Below, one piece after another: positions 8,975 through 17,617 of a stretch of 64,000 nt of DNA. The translations under genes were made by a program, and so were the position numbers. Position 1 is the first letter of the stretch, and each line of letters starts with the position of its first letter. The notes beneath the pieces were generated by a model. The model had not been told where the DNA came from. It saw only the letters and a list, made by a program, of their open reading frames with translations, and ran no database searches. The DNA is from Balneola sp. (GTDB lineage: Bacteria > Bacteroidota > Rhodothermia > Balneolales > Balneolaceae), in assembly GCA_017643645.1 (NCBI GenBank), contig JAEPNB010000008.1, positions 1-64,000 of the forward strand, read 5' to 3'.

Positions 8975-9060
8975 ATCACAATTATTAGAGACTTATATAA
9001 ATAATGTAGTTGTTAATATCTATATTTACATGATAGGGTTAAAGCACTAAAAAAAATACT

Positions 9061-10893
9061 ATGTGTGGAATTGTTGGATATATTGGGAATAAAAGGGCTA
9101 GCGAAGTAATTATAAAAGGCCTTAAAAGGTTGGAGTACAGAGGATATGACTCCGCCGGAATGGCTTTATTTAATGGCAAGCTTGACATTAAAAAAGGAAA
9201 AGGAAAGGTTGCTAAGCTTGAAGCTCTGCTCTCAGATGAGGATCACTCCACTATTGGAATCGGACATACAAGGTGGGCAACTCATGGCGAACCCAATGAT
9301 ATCAATTCTCATCCACACACAAGTAGCTCAGAGAAATTAGCCCTTGTTCATAATGGAATAATTGAAAACTATAATTCGCTTAAAAAAGTTTTAGAATCAA
9401 AAGGGCACACTTTTTATTCTCAAACCGATACCGAAGTTTTGGCAAAACTGATTGAAGATGTTTATTCCAAAAATCCAGGCGACTTCAAAAAAGCGGTGCA
9501 AATCGCACTTGCTCAAATCGAAGGAACGTACGGTGTTGCAATTATACATGCTGATTATCCTGATCAATTAATTGTAGCCAGAAAGGGCTCTCCATTGTTA
9601 TTAGGTGTTGGAAAAGGAGAAATGCTGGTTGCATCTGATGCGTCGGCTGTAGCGGAATACACGGATCAGGTTGTTTATCTAGATGATGGTGAAATCGCAG
9701 TAATCAAGAAAGATGAGTATCAGGTTCATACCTTAAATGATGATTCTTTAATTAAAGAGGTTCATGAATTAGCACTTAGTTTAGAGGAAATAGAAAAAGG
9801 TGGATATGAATTTTTTATGCACAAAGAGATCTTTGAACAACCTAAAGCTATCTCGGATTGTTTAAGAGGTCGTTTGGATGTTGATTCGGGAACCATTACG
9901 CTCGGAGGTATAAAGGATGTAATGGAGAAAATTGCAGATGCTAAACGATTAGTAATTGCGGCCTGTGGAACAAGTTGGCATTCAGGAATTGTGGGAGAGT
10001 ATTTATTTGAATCACTGGCTAAAGTATCTGTAGAAGTTGAATATGCATCTGAACTTCGATATAAAGAGTCTTTAATTGGTGAGGGGGATGTAATGATAGT
10101 GATCTCACAAAGTGGGGAGACTGCAGACACCCTGGCCGCGCTAAGACAGGCAAAAGAAAATGGTGCGCTCGTAATTGGAGTTGTTAATGTTGTGGGTTCA
10201 TCAATTGCCAGAGAAACAGATGCGGGAGTATATATCCACGCCGGGCCGGAGATTGGAGTGGCATCAACTAAAGCATTTACAGGACAAGTTACAGTACTTA
10301 CATTGATGGCAATAAAGCTGGCCCAATATAAAGGGACTATTTCAGAGGAAAAGGCAAATAAGCTTATCAAAGAACTGAGCAAGATTCCTTCTAAGATTGA
10401 ACAGATTTTAGAGAAAAGCAGCGAACTGGATGAGGTTTCTAATTTATTTTCTTATGCTCCCAATTTTTTATATCTCGGAAGATCATTTGGTTTTCCGGTT
10501 GCGCTAGAGGGGGCTTTAAAGCTTAAGGAAATATCTTACATACATGCGGAAGGATACCCTGCTGCTGAAATGAAACACGGACCAATTGCCTTAATCGATG
10601 AAATGATGCCTGTTGTTGTGATTGCGGGAACATATCATACCAATGATAAAATGGTAAGTAATATTGAAGAAGTCAGAGCCAGAAAAGGGCGAATTATCTC
10701 CATAATTACTGAAGGAAACGAAGAAGTGGAAAACTTATCAGAGTTTAGCTTTTCTGTTCCGGAAACAGAGGATGAATTATCGCCGTTGTTGACGGTTATT
10801 CCATTACAAATTTTATCATATAATATAGCTGTAAACAGAGGTTGTGATGTTGACCAGCCAAGAAATCTGGCAAAAAGTGTAACTGTGGAATAA
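9061..10893 (+). CDS. glmS: Glutamine-fructose-6-phosphate aminotransferase GlmS
   Basis: GlmS turns fructose 6-phosphate and glutamine into glucosamine 6-phosphate, the entry to amino-sugar synthesis. The protein starts MCGIVGYIG, with the glutaminase nucleophile Cys2 exposed after Met removal. The class II amidotransferase domain spans about 2-225. Two SIS sugar isomerase domains follow (AACGTSWHSG near 300, ISQSGETADT near 347, and LGRSFGFPVALEGALKLKE near 474). The C-terminus DQPRNLAKSVTVE is the diagnostic end that builds the active site. The length of 610 residues is normal. It is divergent from the GlmU-like gene. No glmS ribozyme-like leader fits in the 86-base spacer. Confidence 0.98.
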   Translation: MCGIVGYIGNKRASEVIIKGLKRLEYRGYDSAGMALFNGKLDIKKGKGKVAKLEALLSDEDHSTIGIGHTRWATHGEPNDINSHPHTSSSEKLALVHNGIIENYNSLKKVLESKGHTFYSQTDTEVLAKLIEDVYSKNPGDFKKAVQIALAQIEGTYGVAIIHADYPDQLIVARKGSPLLLGVGKGEMLVASDASAVAEYTDQVVYLDDGEIAVIKKDEYQVHTLNDDSLIKEVHELALSLEEIEKGGYEFFMHKEIFEQPKAISDCLRGRLDVDSGTITLGGIKDVMEKIADAKRLVIAACGTSWHSGIVGEYLFESLAKVSVEVEYASELRYKESLIGEGDVMIVISQSGETADTLAALRQAKENGALVIGVVNVVGSSIARETDAGVYIHAGPEIGVASTKAFTGQVTVLTLMAIKLAQYKGTISEEKANKLIKELSKIPSKIEQILEKSSELDEVSNLFSYAPNFLYLGRSFGFPVALEGALKLKEISYIHAEGYPAAEMKHGPIALIDEMMPVVVIAGTYHTNDKMVSNIEEVRARKGRIISIITEGNEEVENLSEFSFSVPETEDELSPLLTVIPLQILSYNIAVNRGCDVDQPRNLAKSVTVE

Positions 10894-11003
10894 GTATCCA
10901 TTTTGTATTTTTTAGTGAAAGAAATAATGTGGATAACTTGTTTTTAATTCAGGAATTTGTTTCTTTAAATTCTTGGAATGTTCATGGTTAGTAAATAAAA
11001 AAA

Positions 11004-11078
11004 ATGAAAAACTGGAAAGCTCTGATTTTCAAAATTACAGTATTAGTGTTAGTTGGAATTGTAATTTTTACCGCTTAA
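11004..11078 (+). CDS. Possible 24-residue single-helix membrane miniprotein
   Basis: ATG AAA AAC TGG opens a 24-codon frame ending at TAA 11076-11078. The product is a positively charged start (MKNWKALIFK) followed by one hydrophobic helix (ITVLVLVGIVIFTA), the pattern of small membrane proteins. It sits alone between glmS and the Hpt gene. An A-rich tract precedes it but there is no clear ribosome site. It could equally be chance in AT-rich sequence. Conservation in relatives would decide. Confidence 0.35.
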   Translation: MKNWKALIFKITVLVLVGIVIFTA

Positions 11079-11138
11079 TAGAGACGTTTGAAAATTGAAA
11101 AGACTTATTAAACTCTACTTAAATCTGAATTCATTGAG

Positions 11139-11492
11139 ATGAATAACGGATTAGATTTGTCATATTTAGAAGAGGTTACCGGAGGAAGTTCGGAGATGAT
11201 AGTGGAGATGCTTCAGCTTTTTGTAAATGATACTCCTGATCAATTATCCAATATCGAAAGAGGTGTGAAGAATGGAGATTGGGATGAGGTCAGAGCGGAG
11301 GCCCACAAAATGAAACCCACTTTCCAATATGTGGGGATGGACGAAACTCATTTACTGGTTGCTGAATTAGAAACAAAAGCCAGAAACAGAGAACAACTTG
11401 AACGTATACCTGAACTCGTTGATTTAATAAAACGAAATTTCAGCTCAAAACTGGATAGTTTTGAAAGTAAGATAAAAGAGCTTAGTTCTTAG
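11139..11492 (+). CDS. Histidine phosphotransfer (Hpt) domain protein
   Basis: This is a single Hpt domain of 117 residues that would shuttle phosphate between receivers in a phosphorelay. The helix with the phospho-accepting His reads RAEAHKMKPTFQYVGM (His near residue 52), followed by the typical LLVAELETKAR helix. The N-terminal helices (YLEEVTGGSSEMIVEMLQLF) match the family. No hybrid kinase is in the window; the receiver-bearing proteins at 5.7-7.8 and 29.8 kb are possible partners by inference only. Its 3' end overlaps the convergent GNAT gene by 11 bases. Confidence 0.9.
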   Translation: MNNGLDLSYLEEVTGGSSEMIVEMLQLFVNDTPDQLSNIERGVKNGDWDEVRAEAHKMKPTFQYVGMDETHLLVAELETKARNREQLERIPELVDLIKRNFSSKLDSFESKIKELSS

Positions 11493-11934
11493 CTTTGTAG
11501 ACCATTTGCACATGGTCGATCCCGTCAACCAAATACACATCACTATCTCCAATAAATCCAAATTTTGAGTAATAGTTTTTGAGCTTTGCCTGAGCTTCTA
11601 TCCTGATATCACTCTTTGGATATTTTGTTATACAGTAGTTGATGCTTTTTTCGATTAGTGTTTTTCCTAAACTTCCGCCTCTCTTCTTTGGTGACACTAT
11701 AATTCTTCCAATAGAGGTTTCCGCATTGTATTTGATATCAGGGGCAAAAATTCTTGAATAAGCGGCGAGCTCATCATGTTCATAAATAAGAAGATGAGAA
11801 GCTTTTTTATCATATCCGTCAATATCCGGATAAATACAATTTTGCTCTATTATAAATACATCCTGACGTAGTTTAAGCAGGTCATATAATTGAACATTAG
11901 TTAGTTCATCAAAGCTGGAAATAATTTTTTTCAT
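11482..11934 (-). CDS. GNAT acetyltransferase, ElaA-like
   Basis: A 150-residue GNAT-fold N-acetyltransferase of the ElaA group. The N-terminal signature LLKLRQDVFIIEQNCIYPDIDG is characteristic of ElaA-like proteins. The acetyl-CoA loop is KKRGGSLGKTLIEKSI (about residues 88-103), preceded by the IGRIIVSP beta strand, and the C-terminal part has the YYSKFGF motif. The substrate is unknown. It converges on the Hpt gene with an 11-base overlap, so the two mRNAs would be antisense at their ends. Confidence 0.88.
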   Translation of the reverse strand: MKKIISSFDELTNVQLYDLLKLRQDVFIIEQNCIYPDIDGYDKKASHLLIYEHDELAAYSRIFAPDIKYNAETSIGRIIVSPKKRGGSLGKTLIEKSINYCITKYPKSDIRIEAQAKLKNYYSKFGFIGDSDVYLVDGIDHVQMVYKAKN

Positions 11935-11999
11935 GAATTTCTAAACAAAATAAGTAAGCTCGCGTAAGCAAAATTGAATTTTAACCAAACTATACCATT

Positions 12000-12326
12000 A
12001 TGATTTGGGCCTGGCTTTTAAATAGTGTTGCAGTATTCGCAACCGCAAAAATACTCCCCGGAGTTGAAATAAAAAACTTTTGGAGTGCAATTGTTGTAGC
12101 TGCTTTGCTGGCTATTGTAAATACCTTTCTTACGCCAATATTACAATTCATCGCATTACCTGTTTCTATTTTAACCCTTGGTTTGTTCGCTTTAGTCATT
12201 AACACATTAATGATTATGCTCGTTGATGCATTAGTTGAAGGGTTTAAGATCAAGAATTTTTGGTGGGCACTAGTATTCGGAATTGTGATGTCACTGGTAA
12301 GTGGAATTCTTTTCAGAGTATTTTAA
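12000..12326 (+). CDS. Small four-helix membrane protein of the phage-holin-like PF04020 family
   Basis: A 108-residue protein made almost wholly of membrane helices (about 4-20, 28-48, 53-75 and 88-107). The pattern GVEIKNFWSAIVVAALLAIVNTFLTPIL...LPVSILTLGLFALVINTLMI is typical of the 'mycobacterial 4 TMS phage holin superfamily IV'. Despite the name, such genes are ordinary chromosomal genes in many bacteria and no phage genes surround this one. Function unknown. A bidirectional terminator follows at once. Confidence 0.88.
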   Translation: MIWAWLLNSVAVFATAKILPGVEIKNFWSAIVVAALLAIVNTFLTPILQFIALPVSILTLGLFALVINTLMIMLVDALVEGFKIKNFWWALVFGIVMSLVSGILFRVF

Positions 12327-12327
12327 A

Positions 12328-12359
12328 TAAAAAAGGCAGAATATCTTCTGCCTTTTTTC
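12328..12359. terminator. Bidirectional intrinsic terminator
   Basis: A hairpin with arms AAAAAAGGCAGAA and TTCTGCCTTTTTT around a short loop lies between two convergent genes. It has a T tract on both strands, so it can end the PF04020 gene and the isocitrate dehydrogenase gene. Confidence 0.85.
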
Positions 12360-12381
12360 TGATGTTTACTTATTTAAAATC

Positions 12382-13383
12382 TCAAAGGTTACTGCAAACA
12401 GCTTCAGTAAATGAGTCGGTAGTTCCTTTACCTCCAATATCCATAGTGCACTTTGCTTTTTTCTCTACTAAAGTTTTATAAATAGCTTTTCGGATATTTT
12501 CAGCAATTGGTTTCTCATCAAGATGCTCCAACATCATTAACGATGAGAAAAGTAAAGCAATCGGATTAGCTTTATTTTGGCCAGCTATATCAGGAGCAGA
12601 TCCGTGAACAGCTTCAAACATGGCGGCGTCGTCTCCGATATTGGCAGAACCGGTTACTCCAAGTCCTCCAACTAATCCTGAAGCTAAATCGGATAAAATA
12701 TCTCCGAATAGATTTGTGGTTACAACAACATCAAACTGTTCAGGTCTCATTACCATTTGCATGGCCATATTGTCTACGATCAAATCCTGAAATTCGATAT
12801 CAGGAAAATCCTTGGCTACAGTTCTTCCAACTTCTAAAAATAAACCGGTAGTCAGTTTCAAAATATTTGCTTTGTGGACAAGAGTAACTTTTTCCTTTTC
12901 TTTAGTACGTGCGTATTCAAAAGCGGCAGTAATAATTTTTCTGCTGGCTTCCTCTGTTACTACGGCTATACTTTCGGCGTGTTTGTTCTCATCAATCCAA
13001 TGCTCTTTTCCGATATACAATCCCTGCGTGTTTTCTCTGAATATCACCATATCCACGGATTTGAACGGAGTATCAACATTTGGAAGGGTAATAGCAGGAC
13101 GAATATTGCTAAAAAGATTGAATTTTTGGCGCAAAGCAACATTGATAGATCGGAAACCTGTACCAACCGGAGTAGTGAGAGGTCCTTTTAATGCAATTCT
13201 GTGTTCTTCAATCGCAGCAACGGTTTCATCGGGTAAAGGATTACCCAGCTTTCGGTATGCTCCTAATCCGGCTTCACATTCGATCCAATTAATCGGAGCG
13301 CCTGCAGTTTCTAAAATTGTTTTTACGGCAGCTGTGATTTCAATGCCAATTCCGTCACCCGGAATAAGTACAACGTTCTTCAT
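12382..13383 (-). CDS. NAD-dependent isocitrate dehydrogenase (isopropylmalate/isocitrate dehydrogenase family)
   Basis: A beta-decarboxylating dehydrogenase of 333 residues. It has the N-terminal IPGDGIG, the substrate motif GPLTTPVGTGFRSINVALRQ (close to NAD-IDH/IDH3 enzymes), the metal site DNMAMQ and NLFGDILSDLASGLVGGLG, and the nucleotide loop EAVHGSAPDIAGQNKANP. LeuB enzymes have a different substrate loop, and no other leu genes are nearby. I therefore favour isocitrate to 2-oxoglutarate in the TCA cycle; homoisocitrate dehydrogenase is the main alternative. Single gene, convergent with the PF04020 gene. Confidence 0.88.
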   Translation of the reverse strand: MKNVVLIPGDGIGIEITAAVKTILETAGAPINWIECEAGLGAYRKLGNPLPDETVAAIEEHRIALKGPLTTPVGTGFRSINVALRQKFNLFSNIRPAITLPNVDTPFKSVDMVIFRENTQGLYIGKEHWIDENKHAESIAVVTEEASRKIITAAFEYARTKEKEKVTLVHKANILKLTTGLFLEVGRTVAKDFPDIEFQDLIVDNMAMQMVMRPEQFDVVVTTNLFGDILSDLASGLVGGLGVTGSANIGDDAAMFEAVHGSAPDIAGQNKANPIALLFSSLMMLEHLDEKPIAENIRKAIYKTLVEKKAKCTMDIGGKGTTDSFTEAVCSNL

Positions 13384-13471
13384 GAAGAGATTTTAGATAT
13401 TCAATGTTCTTTTGTTAAGCAACAAAGATAAGCACTAAAAACGTTCTTTGTGATATATTCTCAAAAAGAAT

Positions 13472-14620
13472 CTAGATGGAATAAGTGACTCTGTATATTT
13501 TGCCGGAATCATCATCAGAGATGAGCAAAGAACCGTCCTGTAATTGAAGAATGGAAACAGGGCGCCCTTTTATATCTTCCTCTCCTGCTAACCAACCTGT
13601 AATAAATGGTTTATACTCTGTTGGATTTCCTTCATCATCAAAAATAACCTGAGAAATTTGATATCCGACTTTTGAACTGCGGTTCCAGCTGCCATGTTCT
13701 GCAATAAGAGCTCTGTTTTTATAGCTGGTTGGAAACATATTTCCGGTATAGAAAATGACACCAAGGGGAGCAACATGTGCACCTAGTTCCTGAACAGGTT
13801 TTTTAAATCGATCAGCCATAGGTTTTCCATCTTCTCCAAATTTCGGATCCCATACATCATTGCCGTGTAAATAGGGATAACCAAAATGCTGATCTTCCCC
13901 CGTAATTTCATTTAATTCACAAGGAGGGATATCATCACCAAGCCAGTCTCTGCCGTTATCTGTAAACCAGATGTTTCCTGTTTCAGGATGCCATGTAAAT
14001 CCTACTGTATTTCTAATTCCCTTGGCGACAATTTCATGTTCAGAGCCATCTGCATTCATTTTGGTAAGAGTTGCAAATAGCGGATTATCTTCTTCATGGT
14101 TACAAATATTACAGGGCGCTCCAATCGGGACATAAAGTTTGTCATCCGGTCCAAAAGCGATGTATTTCCATCCATGATGCCCTTCAGTTGGTAATTCATC
14201 TGTAACTAAAATCGGTTCAGGTGAATCAGCATAATTTTGGTCGATATTATCAAAGCGCCAAATCTTACTAACTTCAGCTACAAAAAGAGAACCGTCTTTA
14301 TATGCCACTCCGTTCGGTAATCTTAATCCTTCAATGATAGTATAGACGGAGTCTGCCCGGAAGTCATTGTTGTTATCCACAACAGCATACACTTTGCCCT
14401 CACGGCGCGATCCCACATAAAGAATACCCGAATCGCTCATTGTCATTTGGCGAGCATTAGTAACGCCTTCTGCAAATATGGAAATCTCAAATCCTGCCGG
14501 AGCTTCAAGGTATCCCAAAGAAATAGAAGGTGGACCACTTTTTTCAGGGATCAGGTCTTTAGATTCTTTTGAAGAACAGCTGATTAATAGTGAAGCAAGA
14601 ACAAAAAGTAGAATACGCAT
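13472..14620 (-). CDS. PQQ-dependent sugar dehydrogenase-like lipoprotein (soluble GDH/Hhip beta-propeller)
   Basis: A 382-residue exported beta-propeller. The signal peptide ends in a lipobox (LLISC), so the mature protein is probably lipid-anchored. Family-typical stretches are APAGFEISIFAEGVTNARQM near residue 40, GLRLPNGVAYKDGSLFVAE, HGWKYIAFGPDDKLYVPIGAPCNIC near 150, and RNTVGFTWHPETGNIWFTDNGRDWLGDD near 200. These match glucose/sorbosone dehydrogenase-like proteins. The CNIC pair in the middle is notable. No PQQ synthesis genes are visible here, so the cofactor and sugar substrate are unproven. Confidence 0.85.
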   Translation of the reverse strand: MRILLFVLASLLISCSSKESKDLIPEKSGPPSISLGYLEAPAGFEISIFAEGVTNARQMTMSDSGILYVGSRREGKVYAVVDNNNDFRADSVYTIIEGLRLPNGVAYKDGSLFVAEVSKIWRFDNIDQNYADSPEPILVTDELPTEGHHGWKYIAFGPDDKLYVPIGAPCNICNHEEDNPLFATLTKMNADGSEHEIVAKGIRNTVGFTWHPETGNIWFTDNGRDWLGDDIPPCELNEITGEDQHFGYPYLHGNDVWDPKFGEDGKPMADRFKKPVQELGAHVAPLGVIFYTGNMFPTSYKNRALIAEHGSWNRSSKVGYQISQVIFDDEGNPTEYKPFITGWLAGEEDIKGRPVSILQLQDGSLLISDDDSGKIYRVTYSI

Positions 14621-14680
14621 AGTGAAATATCGTTAGTTTCTCAGAATCTAAACAAAAATTCCATTTTGATAAGTAAAACT

Positions 14681-15400
14681 TTAGAGGCGATCCCAAACAA
14701 ATTGAGGAATTAGTCTCGCCAGCCATGCAACGAGCATCCATCTTTTCGTGATGTAAACAATATTTTTCTTTTTATCGAGCCCTTTGATCATTTGCTTAAC
14801 GGCTTTATCTGTTTCTGCTACCCAAAACATGCGTGGTACATTTTCGGTCATTTCAGATTTTACAAAACCGGGTTTTATATCAGTTACAGTAATGTCAGCG
14901 GGTAAGCGTTTCGCTTTTTGACGAAACCCGGTCATATAATTAGAGACAAAGTGTTTTGAAGCTGTATAGACAGCAGCTTTGTATGAAGCCAGGTGCGATG
15001 CAATTGATGACATTCCAACAATATGACCGTGTCCTTGTCTTCGGAAGAAATCAAACGCAAAATGAAGTCCATGTGAGAATGCGAGAACATTAACTTCAAT
15101 AGTAAGCTTGTCTGCTTTCCATGGGGACATAATTTTATCTACTCCCACTCCGGCATTCAGGATCATCATATCCATTCCTCCCATTTCATCAATAAGGTCT
15201 CGATAAACAGTTTCAGCTTTTTCAAGATCGGTGACATCTAATGTCCTAATGAAAGCATTCTCACCAATTTCTTTTTGAATTGATTCGAGCATTTCAGTTC
15301 TACGACCCATCAAACCAACTTTGTTACCTGCTTCTGCGAGTTGAAGTGCGAGTTCCCGGCCAATTCCGGAAGTAGCACCTGTAATAAGTATATTTTTCAT
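14681..15400 (-). CDS. Short-chain dehydrogenase/reductase
   Basis: A classical SDR of 239 residues. The NAD(P)-binding GATSGIGREL motif is at about residues 7-16, NAG at about 81-83 and the catalytic YTASK near 146-150, with a Ser about 12 residues earlier. GRR after beta 2 favours NADP. A hydrophobic C-terminal segment (WMLVAWLARLIPQFVWDRL) may associate with the membrane. The substrate is unknown. It overlaps the stop of the TolC-like gene upstream by four bases (ATGA), so it belongs to the DUF4956-HlyD-TolC transcription unit, perhaps acting on the same lipid or glycan. Confidence 0.92.
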   Translation of the reverse strand: MKNILITGATSGIGRELALQLAEAGNKVGLMGRRTEMLESIQKEIGENAFIRTLDVTDLEKAETVYRDLIDEMGGMDMMILNAGVGVDKIMSPWKADKLTIEVNVLAFSHGLHFAFDFFRRQGHGHIVGMSSIASHLASYKAAVYTASKHFVSNYMTGFRQKAKRLPADITVTDIKPGFVKSEMTENVPRMFWVAETDKAVKQMIKGLDKKKNIVYITKRWMLVAWLARLIPQFVWDRL

Positions 15401-16629
15401 TCGAATGTTTCCAGGCTTTCGGAGAGATAATTTGTAAGCGGAAGTTGAGCAAGTACGTTAAACGTATTCAAAAACTCAATATATTGTTCCACCACACGTC
15501 TGTATGATTTAAGCTCTAATTCCTTCAATTTTAGTATTCCTTCTTCGAGTTCAAGAATAATAAGCGGATTATTATCCTCGATTTGACTAAGATTTTTTTT
15601 AAGGGTGATCAGATCCAATGCGTTTATTCGATCAGTGAGGATTTCATGTTGACTTATCAGGCTTTTCAGGTACTCGTATTCAGTAATTCTTTTTACTGAA
15701 TCCTGAAATTGTTCAGCGGCAAGTTCACCTGTAAGTTCAATTTCGTCCAGCTTTCGCTCAGCTATCTGATTTTTGTTAGATTTGAAGATCGGAATACTAA
15801 TTCCAAACGCTATACCGAAATCAGAGTCCCGGTTTTTCTCGGGATAGTATTCGGTTTGGAAATAGCCAACATTAAAGTCGGCTTTTTCTAATTTTACTTC
15901 ACTTTTTGCTACTTCAATTCGCTGAGAAATAAGATCCAGTTCTAAAGATGAAAAAGAATTTAAAGCCACTTCATCAGAGATATTTTCAATTGTAGCTACT
16001 GAAATCAACGTCTCACTGTTCCAGTTAATATTCGGTTGTTGAAGTACAGAAGTAATCTCTCTTTTTGTTTGCGAAAGAGAAACATTGAGATCATCCTGAT
16101 TTGTAATAGCATCCACTTGATCCATTTTAGCTTCCACAAAATCCTTAGCATTAAAAAGAGAGCTTTCCATATTTGTACTAAGGATGTCTACCCTTTTTTG
16201 AATTAAAGAGTGCTTCTGTTCTTCAATTTTCATTAATCGAATATCTAGCAGATAATCCGCTGCAAGTTCATATCTCATTTCCAGATTTTCCTGATACTGG
16301 ATCTGCTTCCGTATTGTTAATTCCTTTTTGGTAGCGTTAAAAAGGGCATTATTTCGACGTATTTTCCAGGGGTTTCCGGGTCTGAACCTTAAGGCATACT
16401 GCTGATCTTCTAAAGTAAATTCGTCGTTGCTGTAACGGAATTCCAGATCTTCCACAACGGGCAGGCGGTAATTTCGAGGAGAAATAAAATCAATAGAGGC
16501 GTCGTACCCCTGAGTATTAATATCTTCAAAGGCAGTTAGCAAAAAATCGGATATTGTAGTTTGGGCAAAAACCGTATTCCATCCCGAAAAAAGGAAAGCT
16601 AAAATAAAAAATGTAATACGTTTTGCCAT
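15397..16629 (-). CDS. TolC-like outer membrane efflux protein
   Basis: A 410-residue protein with a signal peptide (cleaved after NTVFAQ, about residue 23) followed by long amphipathic helices with heptad character. The repeated half pattern (LDLISQRIEVAKSEVKLEKADFNVGYFQTEYYP, then GISIPIFKSNKNQIAERKLDEIELTGE) is the classical OEP motif of TolC-family trimeric channels. It is slightly short for the family. The start codon overlaps the stop of the HlyD-like gene by one base, so the two are translationally coupled and very probably form one envelope conduit. The transported substrate is unknown. Confidence 0.82.
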   Translation of the reverse strand: MAKRITFFILAFLFSGWNTVFAQTTISDFLLTAFEDINTQGYDASIDFISPRNYRLPVVEDLEFRYSNDEFTLEDQQYALRFRPGNPWKIRRNNALFNATKKELTIRKQIQYQENLEMRYELAADYLLDIRLMKIEEQKHSLIQKRVDILSTNMESSLFNAKDFVEAKMDQVDAITNQDDLNVSLSQTKREITSVLQQPNINWNSETLISVATIENISDEVALNSFSSLELDLISQRIEVAKSEVKLEKADFNVGYFQTEYYPEKNRDSDFGIAFGISIPIFKSNKNQIAERKLDEIELTGELAAEQFQDSVKRITEYEYLKSLISQHEILTDRINALDLITLKKNLSQIEDNNPLIILELEEGILKLKELELKSYRRVVEQYIEFLNTFNVLAQLPLTNYLSESLETFE

Positions 16630-17609
16630 TACTTAACGATGATCTGCTCACCCACAACGAGTGGATTATCCTCAGGAATTTCAATGAAGATCTCGAGCCC
16701 GAATGTAGTAAGAGAATTATCCTTTTCCATAATTTGTGGAAGTTCCACAACGGCGCCAAATCCAATGATCTTTCCCTGAATTTGCAGGTTGGGCTGTTCC
16801 AGAGATTTCACAGTAACAGTTTCACCCAGTTCTCTGTCTCTTTCTTTTTTACCAACTAAGTAACCAACAACAGATGTTGGATGTTTAGGATTTATAGAAA
16901 CCAGCGATGTAAAAGCCTCTACTTCTTCTCCTTCTTTAACGTATACATTTTCAATAACACCGGAAAAAGTAGCGAACTTATTCAGTCGTCTTTCTTCACG
17001 AAGTTTCCACTCCAGTTCCTCATTTGCCAGTTCTATTTTAGACTGAATTTGAGATTGGTCGAATTCGTCTTCCTGTTTCAGATCCAGAATTCGAATATCT
17101 AATCCCTGAAGTTCCAGGTTTCCCTTTTCCCGGATAGACTTGATCTGAAGTTTAAGAGAGGTTAAAGAATCGGTAGATACATCTTTTGAGATGGTTTGCG
17201 TAAGCTTATTGTTAAGGTCTATTTCGTTTTGGATAAGCCTTATATCATTTTCAATTTCACCTTTGAGTATAGATTTTTCAGACTCTAAAAGCTTTATTTT
17301 TGAATCAAGTAATGCTTTTTTTTCTCTTTTTTCTGATTTGAAAAGCTCAATTTCTTTTCTGAGTTTTTGGATATCCAGATTTAATTGCGGGCTTTCCACT
17401 TCAATGAGCTGGTCACCTTTTTGGACTTCCTGACCAGGCACAACAAAAAGGTTTTTTATAATTCCGGATTTTTCCGCATTGATCTTATATGCTTTAGCAT
17501 AGGTTACTCCAAGAAAAGAACTGCTTCCTTTAAAGTAAAAGGAATTGACAGTCATCAGCGTTGCAAACGCAAGGAAAATGAAAACATAAAAGGAATTTAC
17601 TTTACGCAT
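16629..17609 (-). CDS. HlyD-like membrane fusion (periplasmic adaptor) protein
   Basis: A 326-residue adaptor. An N-terminal membrane anchor (about 8-26) is followed by a lipoyl-like half motif (AEKSGIIKNLFVVPGQEVQKGDQLIEVESP, about 46-75). A long coiled-coil hairpin (about 78-210) comes next. The second lipoyl half (FSGVIENVYVKEGEEVEAFTSLVSI, about 219-243) and a beta-barrel domain ending the protein complete the usual order. It lies directly between DUF4956 (8 bases apart) and the TolC-like gene (1-base overlap). No ABC, RND or MFS pump is in the unit, which leaves DUF4956 as the only inner-membrane candidate. Confidence 0.88.
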   Translation of the reverse strand: MRKVNSFYVFIFLAFATLMTVNSFYFKGSSSFLGVTYAKAYKINAEKSGIIKNLFVVPGQEVQKGDQLIEVESPQLNLDIQKLRKEIELFKSEKREKKALLDSKIKLLESEKSILKGEIENDIRLIQNEIDLNNKLTQTISKDVSTDSLTSLKLQIKSIREKGNLELQGLDIRILDLKQEDEFDQSQIQSKIELANEELEWKLREERRLNKFATFSGVIENVYVKEGEEVEAFTSLVSINPKHPTSVVGYLVGKKERDRELGETVTVKSLEQPNLQIQGKIIGFGAVVELPQIMEKDNSLTTFGLEIFIEIPEDNPLVVGEQIIVK

Positions 17610-17617
17610 AATTACCT

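Noticed and set aside
8975-9060. glmS ribozyme or riboswitch before glmS
   Set aside because: The spacer is only 86 bases and shared with a divergent gene; it shows no conserved ribozyme core.
9762-10382. Long antisense frame inside glmS
   Set aside because: It lies fully within a secure gene on the other strand and its composition is that of a shadow frame.
12000-12326. Holin as a sign of prophage
   Set aside because: The PF04020 family is chromosomal in many bacteria, and no phage genes flank it.
12812-13396. Antisense frame of 194 codons over the isocitrate dehydrogenase gene
   Set aside because: A shadow of a well-supported gene, with no family resemblance.
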